Source: Candidatus Rokuibacteriota bacterium
GTDB taxonomy: Bacteria > Methylomirabilota > Methylomirabilia > Rokubacteriales > CSP1-6
Direction of reading: 5' to 3'
Length of the DNA stretch: 64,000 nt
NCBI GenBank assembly: GCA_003220535.1
Contig: QHSU01000058.1
Coordinates: 1 to 64,000 of the forward strand
The translations under genes and the position numbers were made by a program. Position 1 is the first letter of the stretch; each line of letters begins with the position of its first letter. Of the stretch, positions 1-7,800 are shown in pieces. The notes beneath the pieces were generated by a model. That model was given only the letters and a program-made list of their open reading frames with translations. It ran no database searches and was not told where the DNA came from.

Positions 1-252
1 CCGCGAGCCCCTCCAAGAGCGGCAGCTTTCGCCACCTTTCCTCCCCAGGTCTTGCGCTCCGGGGAACGTATCCAGTATTAGCCTCCCTTTCGAGAGGGTA
101 TCCCGGTCTCAAGGGCAGGTTACCCACGTGTTACTCACCCGTACGCCACTAGGACCGCCGAATTATTGCTAACCCGATGATCCTCGTGCGACTTGCATGT
201 GTTAAGTACGCCGCCAGCGTTCGCTCTGAGCCAGGATCAAACTCGCCAAGTA
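1..252 (-). rRNA. rrs: 16S ribosomal RNA, 5' portion (runs off left edge)
   Basis: The reverse strand carries the universal 16S 5' signature AGAGTTTGATCCTGGCTCAG at about 226-245 (last base of the match varies), followed by the conserved helices seen in reverse near 125-150 (ttactcacccgt, cgccact). The gene starts at about 252 and continues past position 1, so only its first ~250 bases are here. The exact 5' end is inferred from the E. coli distance of about 8 bases before AGAGTTTG. Upstream lie a boxA and a strong promoter. This is the best segment in the window for identifying the organism. Confidence 0.97.
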
Positions 253-383
253 AGGCGATGAACCTGGTCCTCAAGCTCGAACGTGTTACTGCGATCTAGC
301 GTGCAGTCACTCGGCCGAGCGCAAGGTACTCGATAGAACGGATGGTGCTCACACCTTTTCGGTGAGCCAGTAGCATATCCAGC

Positions 384-395
384 TTTCAAAGAGCA
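384..395 (-). promoter_or_regulatory. boxA antitermination element of the rRNA operon
   Basis: On the minus strand the bases read TGCTCTTTGAAA, matching the rRNA boxA consensus (TGYTCTTTRAA). It lies about 130 bases before 16S and about 62 bases after the predicted start site. BoxA recruits NusB-NusE and protects the untranslated rRNA transcript from Rho termination. The match and its position in the leader are seen directly; function follows from the family. Confidence 0.85.
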
Positions 396-436
396 CTACG
401 GTCAGCTTGGAAGGTGACCGGGCTTACGTCTGAATA

Positions 437-454
437 CCTCACGACCCCGTGAGG
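437..454 (-). promoter_or_regulatory. Perfect 7-bp hairpin at the start of the rRNA transcript
   Basis: CCTCACG and CGTGAGG form a perfect 7-bp stem around a 4-base loop. It begins about 3 bases after the predicted rRNA start site. There is no T-run after it, so it does not look like an intrinsic terminator for tyrS. It could stabilise the leader 5' end or affect promoter escape; its role is unknown. Confidence 0.5.
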
Positions 455-463
455 CAACGACTG

Positions 464-492
464 ACTATACGGATCGACCCAGGCGTTGTCAA
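464..492 (-). promoter_or_regulatory. Strong sigma-70-type promoter of the rRNA operon
   Basis: On the minus strand TTGACA (487-492) and TATAGT (464-469) are separated by 17 bases: a perfect -35, a 5/6 -10 and the optimal spacer. The predicted start site is near 457. The -35 box begins only 4 bases beyond the tyrS stop codon, so any UP element must lie inside the tyrS coding sequence. tyrS transcription runs straight into this promoter. Confidence 0.85.
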
Positions 493-496
493 GTTC

Positions 497-1750
497 TTAA
501 CCACTTCCGAGGAGGACACGTTTGAAACGCCGCTTGCCCACCTGGATCAGGTAGCCTCGGCCCGGCGCCAGCGTTTCCTCAGCACTTGTGACCCGTCGAC
601 GATCGATCTCCACCGCACCCTGCTGAATCATTCGTCGGGCCTCGGACGTCGAGGGCACGAGCCCCGCTTCCTTGAGCACGAGCCAGACGGGCCACGGAGC
701 CCCCTTGGGCGGCAAGACCCTGTCCGGTCGCGCGCCTCCGTCACCGGGCACGTGAGCCACCTCGATCTCGCCGGGCACATCGCGGTGCTGGTGAACGCGC
801 GCAAAGTGCCGCTCCGCCTCCGAGGCCGCGCTGTCGCCGTGATACTGCGCGGTGATCGCGTGGGCGAGGCGTTTCTTGGCGTCCATCGGATGCCCGGACC
901 GCAGGGTGGCGAGCTCCGCCGCCGGGACGCGCGTGAGCAACTCGAAGTAGCGCCACATCATCTCGTCGGACACCGACATGAGCTTGCCGAACATGTCCTC
1001 CGGCTTCTCGTTGATCCCGACGTAGTTCCCGTAGCTCTTGGACATCTTCTGCACGCCGTCGAGCCCCTCGAGCAGAGGCACGGTGAGCGCGATCTGCGGC
1101 TCCTGACCGTGGGAACGCTGGAGGTCCCGCCCGACCAGGAGGTTGAAGGTCTGGTCGGTGCCACCCAGCTCGACATCGGCGGTCAGCGCGACCGAATCGT
1201 AGGCCTGGGCGATCGGATACAGAAACTCATGGAGGCTGATCGGGCGCGCGGCGGCGTACCGTGCGGCGAAGTCCTCGCGCTGGAGCATCCGGGCCACCGT
1301 CAGGCTCGCCGTCTCACGGATGACGTTCTCGAAGGTCAGCCGCGCGAGCCACGTCGAGTTGAACTCGACGCGGGTTCGTGACATGTCGATGACCTTCCCG
1401 AGTTGGGCCCGGTACGTCTCGGCGTTCGCGCGAATCTCGTCTCGGGTGAGCGGCTTGCGCGTCTCCGAGCGGCCGGTCGGATCACCGATCAAGCCGGTAA
1501 AGTCGCCGATGATCACGACGACCAGGTGACCCAGGTCCTGAAAGTCCCGTAGCTTTCTCAAGACCACCGTGTGACCCAGGTGAAGATCGGGGGCGGTGGG
1601 ATCGAGTCCCAGCTTGACGATCAGCGGTGTGCGGGCGCGCGACGATCGCTCGAGTTTCTGAGCGAGCTCGGCCTCGACGATGATCTCGGCGGCACCTCGC
1701 CGGATGACCTGGAGCTGCTCGTCGACCGGGGGAAACTCCACGAGGCTCAA
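497..1750 (-). CDS. tyrS: Tyrosyl-tRNA synthetase
   Basis: Class I aminoacyl-tRNA synthetase that charges tRNA-Tyr in the cytoplasm. The 417-residue product has the HIGH-type motif HLGH (residues 57-60), the KMSKS loop (235-239), the tyrosine-pocket segment GGTDQTFN near 196-203 and a C-terminal S4-like RNA-binding domain (about 350-417). The assigned start is TTG at 1750. A GTG three codons later has better spacing from a GGTGG element, so the true N-terminus may be three residues shorter. A TATGAT -10-like box lies at 1765-1770. The gene ends just before the rRNA promoter and is divergent from the PBP1A gene. Confidence 0.96.
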   Translation of the reverse strand: MSLVEFPPVDEQLQVIRRGAAEIIVEAELAQKLERSSRARTPLIVKLGLDPTAPDLHLGHTVVLRKLRDFQDLGHLVVVIIGDFTGLIGDPTGRSETRKPLTRDEIRANAETYRAQLGKVIDMSRTRVEFNSTWLARLTFENVIRETASLTVARMLQREDFAARYAAARPISLHEFLYPIAQAYDSVALTADVELGGTDQTFNLLVGRDLQRSHGQEPQIALTVPLLEGLDGVQKMSKSYGNYVGINEKPEDMFGKLMSVSDEMMWRYFELLTRVPAAELATLRSGHPMDAKKRLAHAITAQYHGDSAASEAERHFARVHQHRDVPGEIEVAHVPGDGGARPDRVLPPKGAPWPVWLVLKEAGLVPSTSEARRMIQQGAVEIDRRRVTSAEETLAPGRGYLIQVGKRRFKRVLLGSG

Positions 1751-1819
1751 ACCACCGGCGTTGTATCATACCGATTCTGAAGGCGCAAGGCGCCGCGAGG
1801 TCTGGCGGGACGCCCGCCG

Positions 1820-1825
1820 TATAAT
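1820..1825 (+). promoter_or_regulatory. Perfect -10 box 7 bp before the PBP1A start codon
   Basis: TATAAT occurs at 1820-1825, and the ATG of the PBP1A gene starts at 1833, leaving 7 bases between them. A transcript from this box would begin at or next to the A of the ATG. There is no convincing -35 at 17-18 bases and no Shine-Dalgarno sequence before the ATG. This supports a leaderless mRNA but does not prove it. Confidence 0.4.
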
Positions 1826-1832
1826 AGCCAGG

Positions 1833-4016
1833 ATGGCCACGCCGAAGGACCGATCCGCCCCCTCCCCCAAGCGTCGGTTGAGGAGCCGTCCCTGGCTTCG
1901 CCGCGCACTCATCGCTGTCGGCGCCATGACGTTGCTCGCCGCCGGGGCCGTGGGCCTCGCCGCGCTCTGGGCGTTCACGATCCTCCCGCGCTCGCTCCCC
2001 TCAGTCACCGCGCTCGAGACGCTGCAGCCCATTCAGGGGACGAAGATCTACGATGACAACGACGAGCCGATCACCGAGCTCCACGTGGAGCGGCGCATCC
2101 TGGTGCCACTGGCCCAGATTCCTCAATCGCTCCGCGACGCGATCCTGGCGACGGAGGACCGCCGCTTCTATTCGCACTGGGGCATCGATCCGATCGGCGT
2201 GGCGCGAGCCCTCGTCCAGAACTACCGCCGCGGGCGGTTCGTCGAGGGCGGCAGCACCATCACCCAGCAGCTCACCAAGGTTCTCTTCCTCACCCCGGAC
2301 AAGAGTCTCGAGCGGAAGCTCAAGGAGGCGGTGCTGGCGCTGGAGCTGGAGCGCCGCTACTCCAAGGACCGGATCCTCGAGATGTATCTGAATCAGGTGT
2401 ACTTCGGTCACGGCTCGTACGGCGTCGAGGCAGCGGCGCGAACGTATTTTGGAAAGTCGGTCGCGGAGCTGACCGTACGCGAATCGGCCTTGATCGCCGG
2501 CCTGCCGCGGGCGCCCTCGAACTACTCGCCGTTCGAGCGCGCCGAGGCGGCGAAGCGGCGGCGCGAGGTCGTGCTCCGTCGGATGGTCGACTTCGGCGCG
2601 CTCAAGGACGAGGAGGCCAAGCGTCTGGCGAAGACCGAGCTCGGCCTGATCCCGCCGGAGCGGCGCCGTACGACCGGCCAGTACTTCGTAGACTACGTCC
2701 AGCAAACGCTCGAGGCGAAGTACGGCCCGGACCTGGTCCTCAAGGGAGGGCTCAACGTCTACACGACGCTGAACCCCACGATGCAACTCGCCGCCGAGCA
2801 GTCACTCCGCGAAGGGCTGAAGGCCCTCCAGGGGCGCTCGACGCAAGCCAAGCCGGGCGAGTCCCCCGAGGGGGCGGTGGTCACGGTGGAGCCGCAGACC
2901 GGCTACGTGAAGGCGATGGTCGGCGGCTCTGATTTCTTCCGGAGCGAGTTCAACCGGGCGGTGCAGGCCAAGCGGCAGCCCGGCTCCGCCTTCAAGCCCT
3001 TCATCTATATCGCGGCGCTCGAGGCCGGGTTCACGCCCGCCTCGCAGATCGAGGACTCTCCGGTTTCCTACGCCGTCGGCGGAAAGAACGGACAGGCGTG
3101 GAAGCCCGAGAACTACGATCGCAAGTTCCGCGGGTCCACCACGCTCCAGCAGGCCATCGAGGAATCCGTGAACGTCGTGACCGTCAAGCTCCAGGAGCGG
3201 ATCGGCTTGGCCAAGACGGTGCAGGTCGCTCGGCGCCTCGGCATCTCGAGCCCGCTCGACGTCAACCTGAGCATCGCGCTCGGCACCTCGGACCTCTCCT
3301 TGTTGGAACTGACGTCGGCCTACAGTGTGCTCGCCAACCAGGGTGTCTGGATGCCGCCAGCGACGATCCGCTACGTCACCGACGCCCAGGGGAAACTCCT
3401 CGAGGAGCACGTGCCGGAAGGCCGCGAGGCGCTGGCGCCCGAGACCGCGTACGTGATCACGCACATGCTCCGCGGCGTTGTCGAGCGCGGTACCGGCCAG
3501 GCCGCGAAGGCTCTGGGGCGTCCCGTGGCCGCGAAGACCGGCACGACCAACGACTACTCGAACGCGTGGTTCATCGGGTTCACGCCACGGCTCGCCACCG
3601 GCGTGTGGGTCGGGTACGATCGGCCGCGCAGTCTCGGACGCGACGAAACAGGCTCTCGAGTCGCGGTGCCTATCTGGGTCACGTACATGGGTAAGGTCCT
3701 CGGCGACAGCCCCAAGGAGGACTTCCCCGTCCCCGATCAGGTCGTCTCGATGCTCGTCGACGAGGATCCGGCGGGCGAGTGCCTCCGCCCGGTCCCGATG
3801 GCCTTCGTCAAAGGCACCGAATCAGGGGTGACGTGCAACGGCGTGGGACAGCCCAGGGCTCAAGCGGCACCTGCGGCCGTGGCGCCGCCGCCTCAGCCGT
3901 CGAGTCCGGCAGCGGCGCAGACGCCAGTGCCGATGCAGGCGCCACCGCCCTCGCCATTGCCTGTGCCGGCGCCGGGCTCACCCATCGTCCCACCCCCCAA
4001 AGGCCAGACGCCCTAG
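1833..4016 (+). CDS. mrcA: Penicillin-binding protein 1A (bifunctional transglycosylase/transpeptidase)
   Basis: Polymerises lipid II into glycan strands and cross-links peptides in the periplasm. The 727-residue protein has a basic cytoplasmic tail, one membrane anchor (about 24-50), a GT51 domain with the catalytic EDRRFYSHWG segment (108-117) and GGSTITQQL (139-147), and a transpeptidase domain with SAFK (385-388), SVN (445-447) and KTGT (568-571). Residues from about 670 form a Pro/Ala-rich tail. All catalytic motifs are intact. I chose ATG 1833 rather than 1680 because the extra N-terminal residues overlap tyrS and are not PBP-like. Its stop overlaps the glyS stop in a shared CTAG. Confidence 0.95.
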   Translation: MATPKDRSAPSPKRRLRSRPWLRRALIAVGAMTLLAAGAVGLAALWAFTILPRSLPSVTALETLQPIQGTKIYDDNDEPITELHVERRILVPLAQIPQSLRDAILATEDRRFYSHWGIDPIGVARALVQNYRRGRFVEGGSTITQQLTKVLFLTPDKSLERKLKEAVLALELERRYSKDRILEMYLNQVYFGHGSYGVEAAARTYFGKSVAELTVRESALIAGLPRAPSNYSPFERAEAAKRRREVVLRRMVDFGALKDEEAKRLAKTELGLIPPERRRTTGQYFVDYVQQTLEAKYGPDLVLKGGLNVYTTLNPTMQLAAEQSLREGLKALQGRSTQAKPGESPEGAVVTVEPQTGYVKAMVGGSDFFRSEFNRAVQAKRQPGSAFKPFIYIAALEAGFTPASQIEDSPVSYAVGGKNGQAWKPENYDRKFRGSTTLQQAIEESVNVVTVKLQERIGLAKTVQVARRLGISSPLDVNLSIALGTSDLSLLELTSAYSVLANQGVWMPPATIRYVTDAQGKLLEEHVPEGREALAPETAYVITHMLRGVVERGTGQAAKALGRPVAAKTGTTNDYSNAWFIGFTPRLATGVWVGYDRPRSLGRDETGSRVAVPIWVTYMGKVLGDSPKEDFPVPDQVVSMLVDEDPAGECLRPVPMAFVKGTESGVTCNGVGQPRAQAAPAAVAPPPQPSSPAAAQTPVPMQAPPPSPLPVPAPGSPIVPPPKGQTP

Positions 4017-5491
4017 CTTCGGGCCGACGGGTAGCGCCCGGCGACCTGAGTCCACGACGCTCCGTCGAGGAGCTCACGGAACACCGGGGTGAGCTCCACG
4101 ATGGGCAAGCGGATCTGTTCCATCGAGTCCCGCTCCCGGATCGTCACCCGGAGGTCGCCCGTCTCGCCGCGCTCGCTGTCGCCGACCGTCTGGACGTCGA
4201 CGGTGACGCAGTAGGGCGTACCGACCTCGTCCTGCCGGCGATAGAGCCGCCCGATGGCCGCCGTATCGTCGTAGACGACGCGCCAGTGCTTCGCGAGGTC
4301 GCCGCGGATCGCCTGGGCGGCCCGAACGATGTCGTCGCGCTTCTTGAGAAGGGGCAGCACCGCGATCTTGAGCGGCGCCAGCTCCGGATGAAATCGGAGC
4401 AGCACCCGTTTTTCCCCGCGGACCTCTTCCTCGCGATAGGCGTCGACCATGAAGGCGAGGAGCGCGCGGTCCACGCCGGCGGCGGGTTCGACGACGTACG
4501 GGACCACGTGCTCCTTGCGCTCGTCGTCGAAGTACGTGAGCGACTTGCCGCTCCACTTCGCGTGCTGCTTGAGGTCGAAGTCGGTGCGGTTGGCGATACC
4601 CATCAGCTCGCTCCAGCCGATGGGGAACTTGTATTCGATGTCGACCGTCCGCTTGGCATAGTGCGCCAGCTCGTCACGGTCGTGCTCGCGCAGCCGCAGA
4701 TTTTCGCCGTGGAGGCCGTAGCGCTGGAACCACGTCATACAGTCGTCGATCCAACGGTCGTGCCAGTACTCGTCGGCCGGCCGTCCCTCCACGCGATCGT
4801 TCGGGTTGACGAAGTACTCGATTTCCATCTGCTCGAACTCGCGCGTGCGGAAGATGAAATTGCCAGGCGTGATCTCGTTGCGGAAGGACCGGCCGGCCTG
4901 GGCGATGCCGAACGGGAGCTTCAGCCGCATGGACTGCAGCACGTTGTCGAAGTTGACGAACATCGCCTGGGCGGTCTCGGGACGGAGGTAGGTGAGCGCC
5001 GCCTCCTCTTCGACGGGCCCCATGAACGTCTTGAACATCAGATTGAACTGACGGGGCGGGGTCAGCTCGCCCTTGCCACACTCCGGGCACAGCGTCCGGC
5101 GCTGACCGCAATGGCTGCAGGGCTCGCCAGCCGGCACGGTGAACTTGTTGCCCTTGGTGGCTGGACAGTAGTGGACCCACGGCATGGCGTCGACATGGTC
5201 GGCGCGGAAGCGGTGCTTGCATTCCCGACAGTCGACCATAGGGTCCGTGAAGTGATCCAGATGGCCGCTCGCCTTCCACACGGTGGGGTGCATGAGGATG
5301 GACGCGTCGATGCCGACCATGTCCGCGCGGGCCTGCACGAAGTCGCGCCACCACACCCGCTTGATATTGTTCTTGAGCTCCACGCCCAGGGGGCCGTAGT
5401 CCCAGCACGAGCCCGTGCCGCCGTAGATCTCGCTCGACTGGAAGACGAACCCCCGGCGCTTCGAGAGGGACACCAGGACGTCCATATTCAT
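4013..5491 (-). CDS. glyS: Glycyl-tRNA synthetase, dimeric (alpha2) type
   Basis: Class II synthetase charging tRNA-Gly. At 492 residues it is the single-chain alpha2 enzyme, not the alpha/beta type (glyQ/glyS). Visible are the N-terminal FQSSEIYGG and YGPLG segments, cysteine pairs typical of this family (CREC; CSHCG and CPEC), the class II motif 2 region FRNEITPGNF and a C-terminal anticodon-binding domain starting near residue 390. The start ATG at 5491 overlaps the stop of a short upstream reading frame as ATGA, and the whole initiation region is duplicated upstream. It is the last gene of the hisS-to-recO run and converges on the PBP1A gene. Confidence 0.95.
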   Translation of the reverse strand: MNMDVLVSLSKRRGFVFQSSEIYGGTGSCWDYGPLGVELKNNIKRVWWRDFVQARADMVGIDASILMHPTVWKASGHLDHFTDPMVDCRECKHRFRADHVDAMPWVHYCPATKGNKFTVPAGEPCSHCGQRRTLCPECGKGELTPPRQFNLMFKTFMGPVEEEAALTYLRPETAQAMFVNFDNVLQSMRLKLPFGIAQAGRSFRNEITPGNFIFRTREFEQMEIEYFVNPNDRVEGRPADEYWHDRWIDDCMTWFQRYGLHGENLRLREHDRDELAHYAKRTVDIEYKFPIGWSELMGIANRTDFDLKQHAKWSGKSLTYFDDERKEHVVPYVVEPAAGVDRALLAFMVDAYREEEVRGEKRVLLRFHPELAPLKIAVLPLLKKRDDIVRAAQAIRGDLAKHWRVVYDDTAAIGRLYRRQDEVGTPYCVTVDVQTVGDSERGETGDLRVTIRERDSMEQIRLPIVELTPVFRELLDGASWTQVAGRYPSARS

Positions 5492-5557
5492 CGACTCGCC
5501 TCGCCGGTGGCTGCGGCTCGCCCAACCATGTTCATCCGACTCGCCTCGCCGGTGGCT
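5482..5557 (-). repeat. Duplicated glyS translation-initiation region
   Basis: Two nearly identical copies of about 31 bases lie at 5482-5512 and 5526-5557 (period about 44). Each contains GCCACCGGCGAGGCGAGTCG followed by ATGAA(T/C)ATGG, so the upstream copy duplicates the purine-rich segment before glyS and its first codons. They differ by one inserted G and one T/C change. The copies are read directly from the sequence; origin by local duplication is inferred. Confidence 0.8.
5488..5535 (-). CDS. Possible 15-codon leader peptide upstream of glyS
   Basis: The upstream copy of the duplicated initiation region opens a frame encoding MNMVGRAAATGEASR. Its TGA stop overlaps the glyS ATG as ATGA, the arrangement that favours translational coupling. 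It contains two glycines (GGG and GGC codons) but no glycine run, and I see no attenuator hairpin, so regulation by glycine supply is not supported. It may simply be a by-product of the duplication. Confidence 0.35.
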   Translation of the reverse strand: MNMVGRAAATGEASR

Positions 5558-5606
5558 CGTATGACCATCATCGCATCATCTGCGTCTCCCGCTCGCCAGG
5601 CGACGC

Positions 5607-6377
5607 TCATGCGCGCCCCGGCGCCACCGGCAATAGCCGCCGGAGGTCGCGCTGGAACTTGGTCGCGCGGGTCGGGTGGCCGATGATACGCGAGACTTGC
5701 GCCTCAAGGATCTCGGAGATCTCCGCCTCCACCTTGCCGAGGGGCAAGGCGAGGGCCTCTTCCCAGGAGAGCGAGCGGAGACGCTCGAGGGCGCCGATCG
5801 TCGCGGGTGAGACCGGGAGAGCATCCTCGCCGGCGCGCGCGCATGCCTCACAGACCAGGCCGCCGGCGCCGAACGCGGGGCGCGGGAACGGATAGGCCCG
5901 ACCGCACTCGACACACGCGTCGAGCCGCGGCCGGTGGCCGAGCGCTTCGATGCTCCGCACGCCGAAGCAGATCGCGACCCGCGCCGGCGAACGCGAGCTC
6001 TCGAGGGCTCGAAGGCTACGGACCAGCAGGGCGAAGAGGGCGACGTGCCGATCGCGCTCAGCGGTCAACCGCGCCACGCACTCGATGATCCACGCCGCCT
6101 GCGCGAGCCGCTCCAGATCCTCGCGCACGCGGTCGAAGGGGCGGGTGATGTCGAAGTGGTCGATGCGGACCAACTCGCTGCGCCCGCCGTCGAAGAAGAC
6201 GAGCTCACCGAGCGTGCAAAGCTCCAGCGCGCTCCCGAACCGCGAGCGCATGCGCCGGGCCGCCTTCGCGACGCCGCGGATCTTGCCGAAATCGCGCGAG
6301 TAGAAGGTGACGAGCCGGTCGCTCTCCCCGAGAGGAAAGGACCCGATCACGACGCCGGCGGACTTTCCGAGCGCCAT
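5607..6377 (-). CDS. recO: DNA repair protein RecO
   Basis: RecO acts with RecR to load RecA at single-stranded gaps. The 256-residue product has the N-terminal OB-fold region (GVVIGSFPLGESDRLVTFYS, where RecO proteins commonly read GE(S/A)DRLV) and a zinc site made by C155-x2-C158 and C176-x2-C179. Length is normal for the family. Its ATG overlaps the era stop by one base (TGATG), and era-recO is a common bacterial pairing. A gap of 115 bases with the duplicated glyS initiation region follows. Confidence 0.93.
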   Translation of the reverse strand: MALGKSAGVVIGSFPLGESDRLVTFYSRDFGKIRGVAKAARRMRSRFGSALELCTLGELVFFDGGRSELVRIDHFDITRPFDRVREDLERLAQAAWIIECVARLTAERDRHVALFALLVRSLRALESSRSPARVAICFGVRSIEALGHRPRLDACVECGRAYPFPRPAFGAGGLVCEACARAGEDALPVSPATIGALERLRSLSWEEALALPLGKVEAEISEILEAQVSRIIGHPTRATKFQRDLRRLLPVAPGRA

Positions 6378-7273
6378 CAGGACGTCAACAGGAACCCGAA
6401 CTCGCGGAGCGCCCGCTCGTCCCGGCGCCAGTGCCGGCGCACTTCCACTCTCGACTGGAGGAACACCTTGATTCCGAAGAACGATTCGAGGTCACGGCGA
6501 GCCGCCGTGCCGATCTGCTTCAGCATGGCTCCGCCCTTGCCGATGAGGATTCCCTTCTGCGACTCCTGCTCGACGAAGACCGTCGCTCTGACGTACAGGC
6601 ACGCGGGATTTTCACGCTCCGTGAGCTCCTCGACCCGGACCGCCACCGCGTACGGCACCTCCTCCCGGGTGAGGTAGAAGATCTTCTCGCGGATCATCTC
6701 GGCGACGTAGAAGGTCTCGGGCTGGTCGCTCGTCGCATCCGCCGGGAAGAACGGCGGATGCTCCGGCAGCTTCTCGACGATCAACGCCATGAGCCGGTCG
6801 CAATAGGTCCCTTCGGTGGCCGAGATCGGCACGATCTCGGTGAACGGGTGGCTCCGACGCCACGTCTCGATGAGCGGCAGCATCCGACTCTTGGGACGCA
6901 CGCGGTCGGTCTTGTTGAGAACGCAGAAGACCGGCCCCGAATACCCTCGCAGCGGGTCGAGCACGATCCGGTCCGGACTGTCCGCCGCCGACGCGTCGAC
7001 CACGAGACACACCAGGTCGACGTCCTCGACGGCGCGCCGGGCCGTTTTCAGCATGAAATCGCCGAGCTTGCCGGCGGCGGGGTGCAGCCCGGGCGTGTCG
7101 ACGAAGACGACCTGCACGCCCTGGAGATTCTTGATGCCGGTGATGCGGTTCCGGGTCGTCTGCGGCCGAGGGGATACGATCGAGAGCTTCTCGCCGACGA
7201 GGCGGTTCAAGAGCGTCGATTTCCCCGCGTTCGGACGGCCGATGAGCGATACGAAGCCCGCCCGGCTGATCAT
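6377..7273 (-). CDS. era: GTPase Era
   Basis: Ras-like GTPase that binds the 3' end of 16S rRNA during 30S assembly. The 298-residue product shows G1 GRPNAGKST (12-20), switch I with PQTTRNRI (37-44), G3 DTPG (59-62) and G4 NKTD (120-123). A C-terminal type II KH domain follows (about 200-285), with the GILIGKGGAMLKQIG core. All nucleotide-binding motifs are intact. The ATG overlaps the ybeY stop by 4 bases (ATGA) and recO follows with a 1-base overlap, so the three genes are likely translated from one message. Confidence 0.97.
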   Translation of the reverse strand: MISRAGFVSLIGRPNAGKSTLLNRLVGEKLSIVSPRPQTTRNRITGIKNLQGVQVVFVDTPGLHPAAGKLGDFMLKTARRAVEDVDLVCLVVDASAADSPDRIVLDPLRGYSGPVFCVLNKTDRVRPKSRMLPLIETWRRSHPFTEIVPISATEGTYCDRLMALIVEKLPEHPPFFPADATSDQPETFYVAEMIREKIFYLTREEVPYAVAVRVEELTERENPACLYVRATVFVEQESQKGILIGKGGAMLKQIGTAARRDLESFFGIKVFLQSRVEVRRHWRRDERALREFGFLLTS

Positions 7274-7800
7274 TGCGGGGCCCGTGAGCCCGACGTGGAC
7301 CGAGGGTGGCCTGAGACAGACGCGCCCGCGGGGGCCGCCGTGTCCAGGAGCCCCTGCCAGAGTCGCGCGGGCGGCTGGCGACGCCCGGCGGTGAGGATCT
7401 CCCGCTCACGCTCGTGCATCAGCCGCGCTTCGACGGGATCGCGATCGTCGTAGCCGACCAGGTGGAGCACGCCGTGCGTGACGAGCAGGTCCAGCTCGGT
7501 CGCGAGCGGGACCTTCAGGCGGCGCGCCTGGCGCCTCGCGGTCTCCGCCGAGATCACGATCTGGCCGACGAGTGGGCTCGGAATGCCCGGCGCCTGCAGC
7601 GGGAACGCCAGGACGTCCGTGCGTCGCCCGACGCCCCGGTGACGTCCGTTGAGCCGCTTGATCACCGCATCGTCCACGACGAGCACGTCGACGTCGCCCA
7701 GGGCACGGCCGAGCGCAGCGAGGGCGCGCCCGGCGACTCGGGCGAGCCGCGCCGGCGACACCGTGGCCCGACGCTGGCGATTGACGACCATCACCGCCAT
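7270..7800 (-). CDS. ybeY: Endoribonuclease YbeY (third metal ligand changed)
   Basis: UPF0054 metalloprotein needed for 16S 3'-end maturation and ribosome quality control. The 176-residue product carries the family core with H109 and H113 in HGVLHLVGYDD. The usual H-x3-H-x5-H triad is broken: the third histidine (position 119) is aspartate. Aspartate can also bind zinc, so activity is not excluded. The C-terminal 35 residues are Pro/Ala/Gly-rich and extend beyond the usual domain. The gene sits between phoH (1-base overlap) and era (4-base overlap), its usual neighbours. Confidence 0.92.
   Translation of the reverse strand: MAVMVVNRQRRATVSPARLARVAGRALAALGRALGDVDVLVVDDAVIKRLNGRHRGVGRRTDVLAFPLQAPGIPSPLVGQIVISAETARRQARRLKVPLATELDLLVTHGVLHLVGYDDRDPVEARLMHEREREILTAGRRQPPARLWQGLLDTAAPAGASVSGHPRSTSGSRAPQ

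Larger units (their letters stand above)
253..457 (-). other. rRNA leader, transcribed spacer between promoter and 16S
   Basis: About 205 bases lie between the predicted rRNA start site (~457) and mature 16S. The leader holds a hairpin right after the start site (437-454), a boxA antitermination element (384-395) and an imperfect GCTCAC/GTGAGC pairing at 348-367 that may belong to the processing stalk around 16S. No open reading frame here looks real. Layout matches rRNA leaders in other bacteria; processing ends are not visible from sequence. Confidence 0.7.

Noticed and set aside
437..454. tyrS intrinsic terminator
   Set aside because: The hairpin is perfect but lies inside the predicted rRNA transcript and lacks a T-run, so it was kept only as a leader hairpin.
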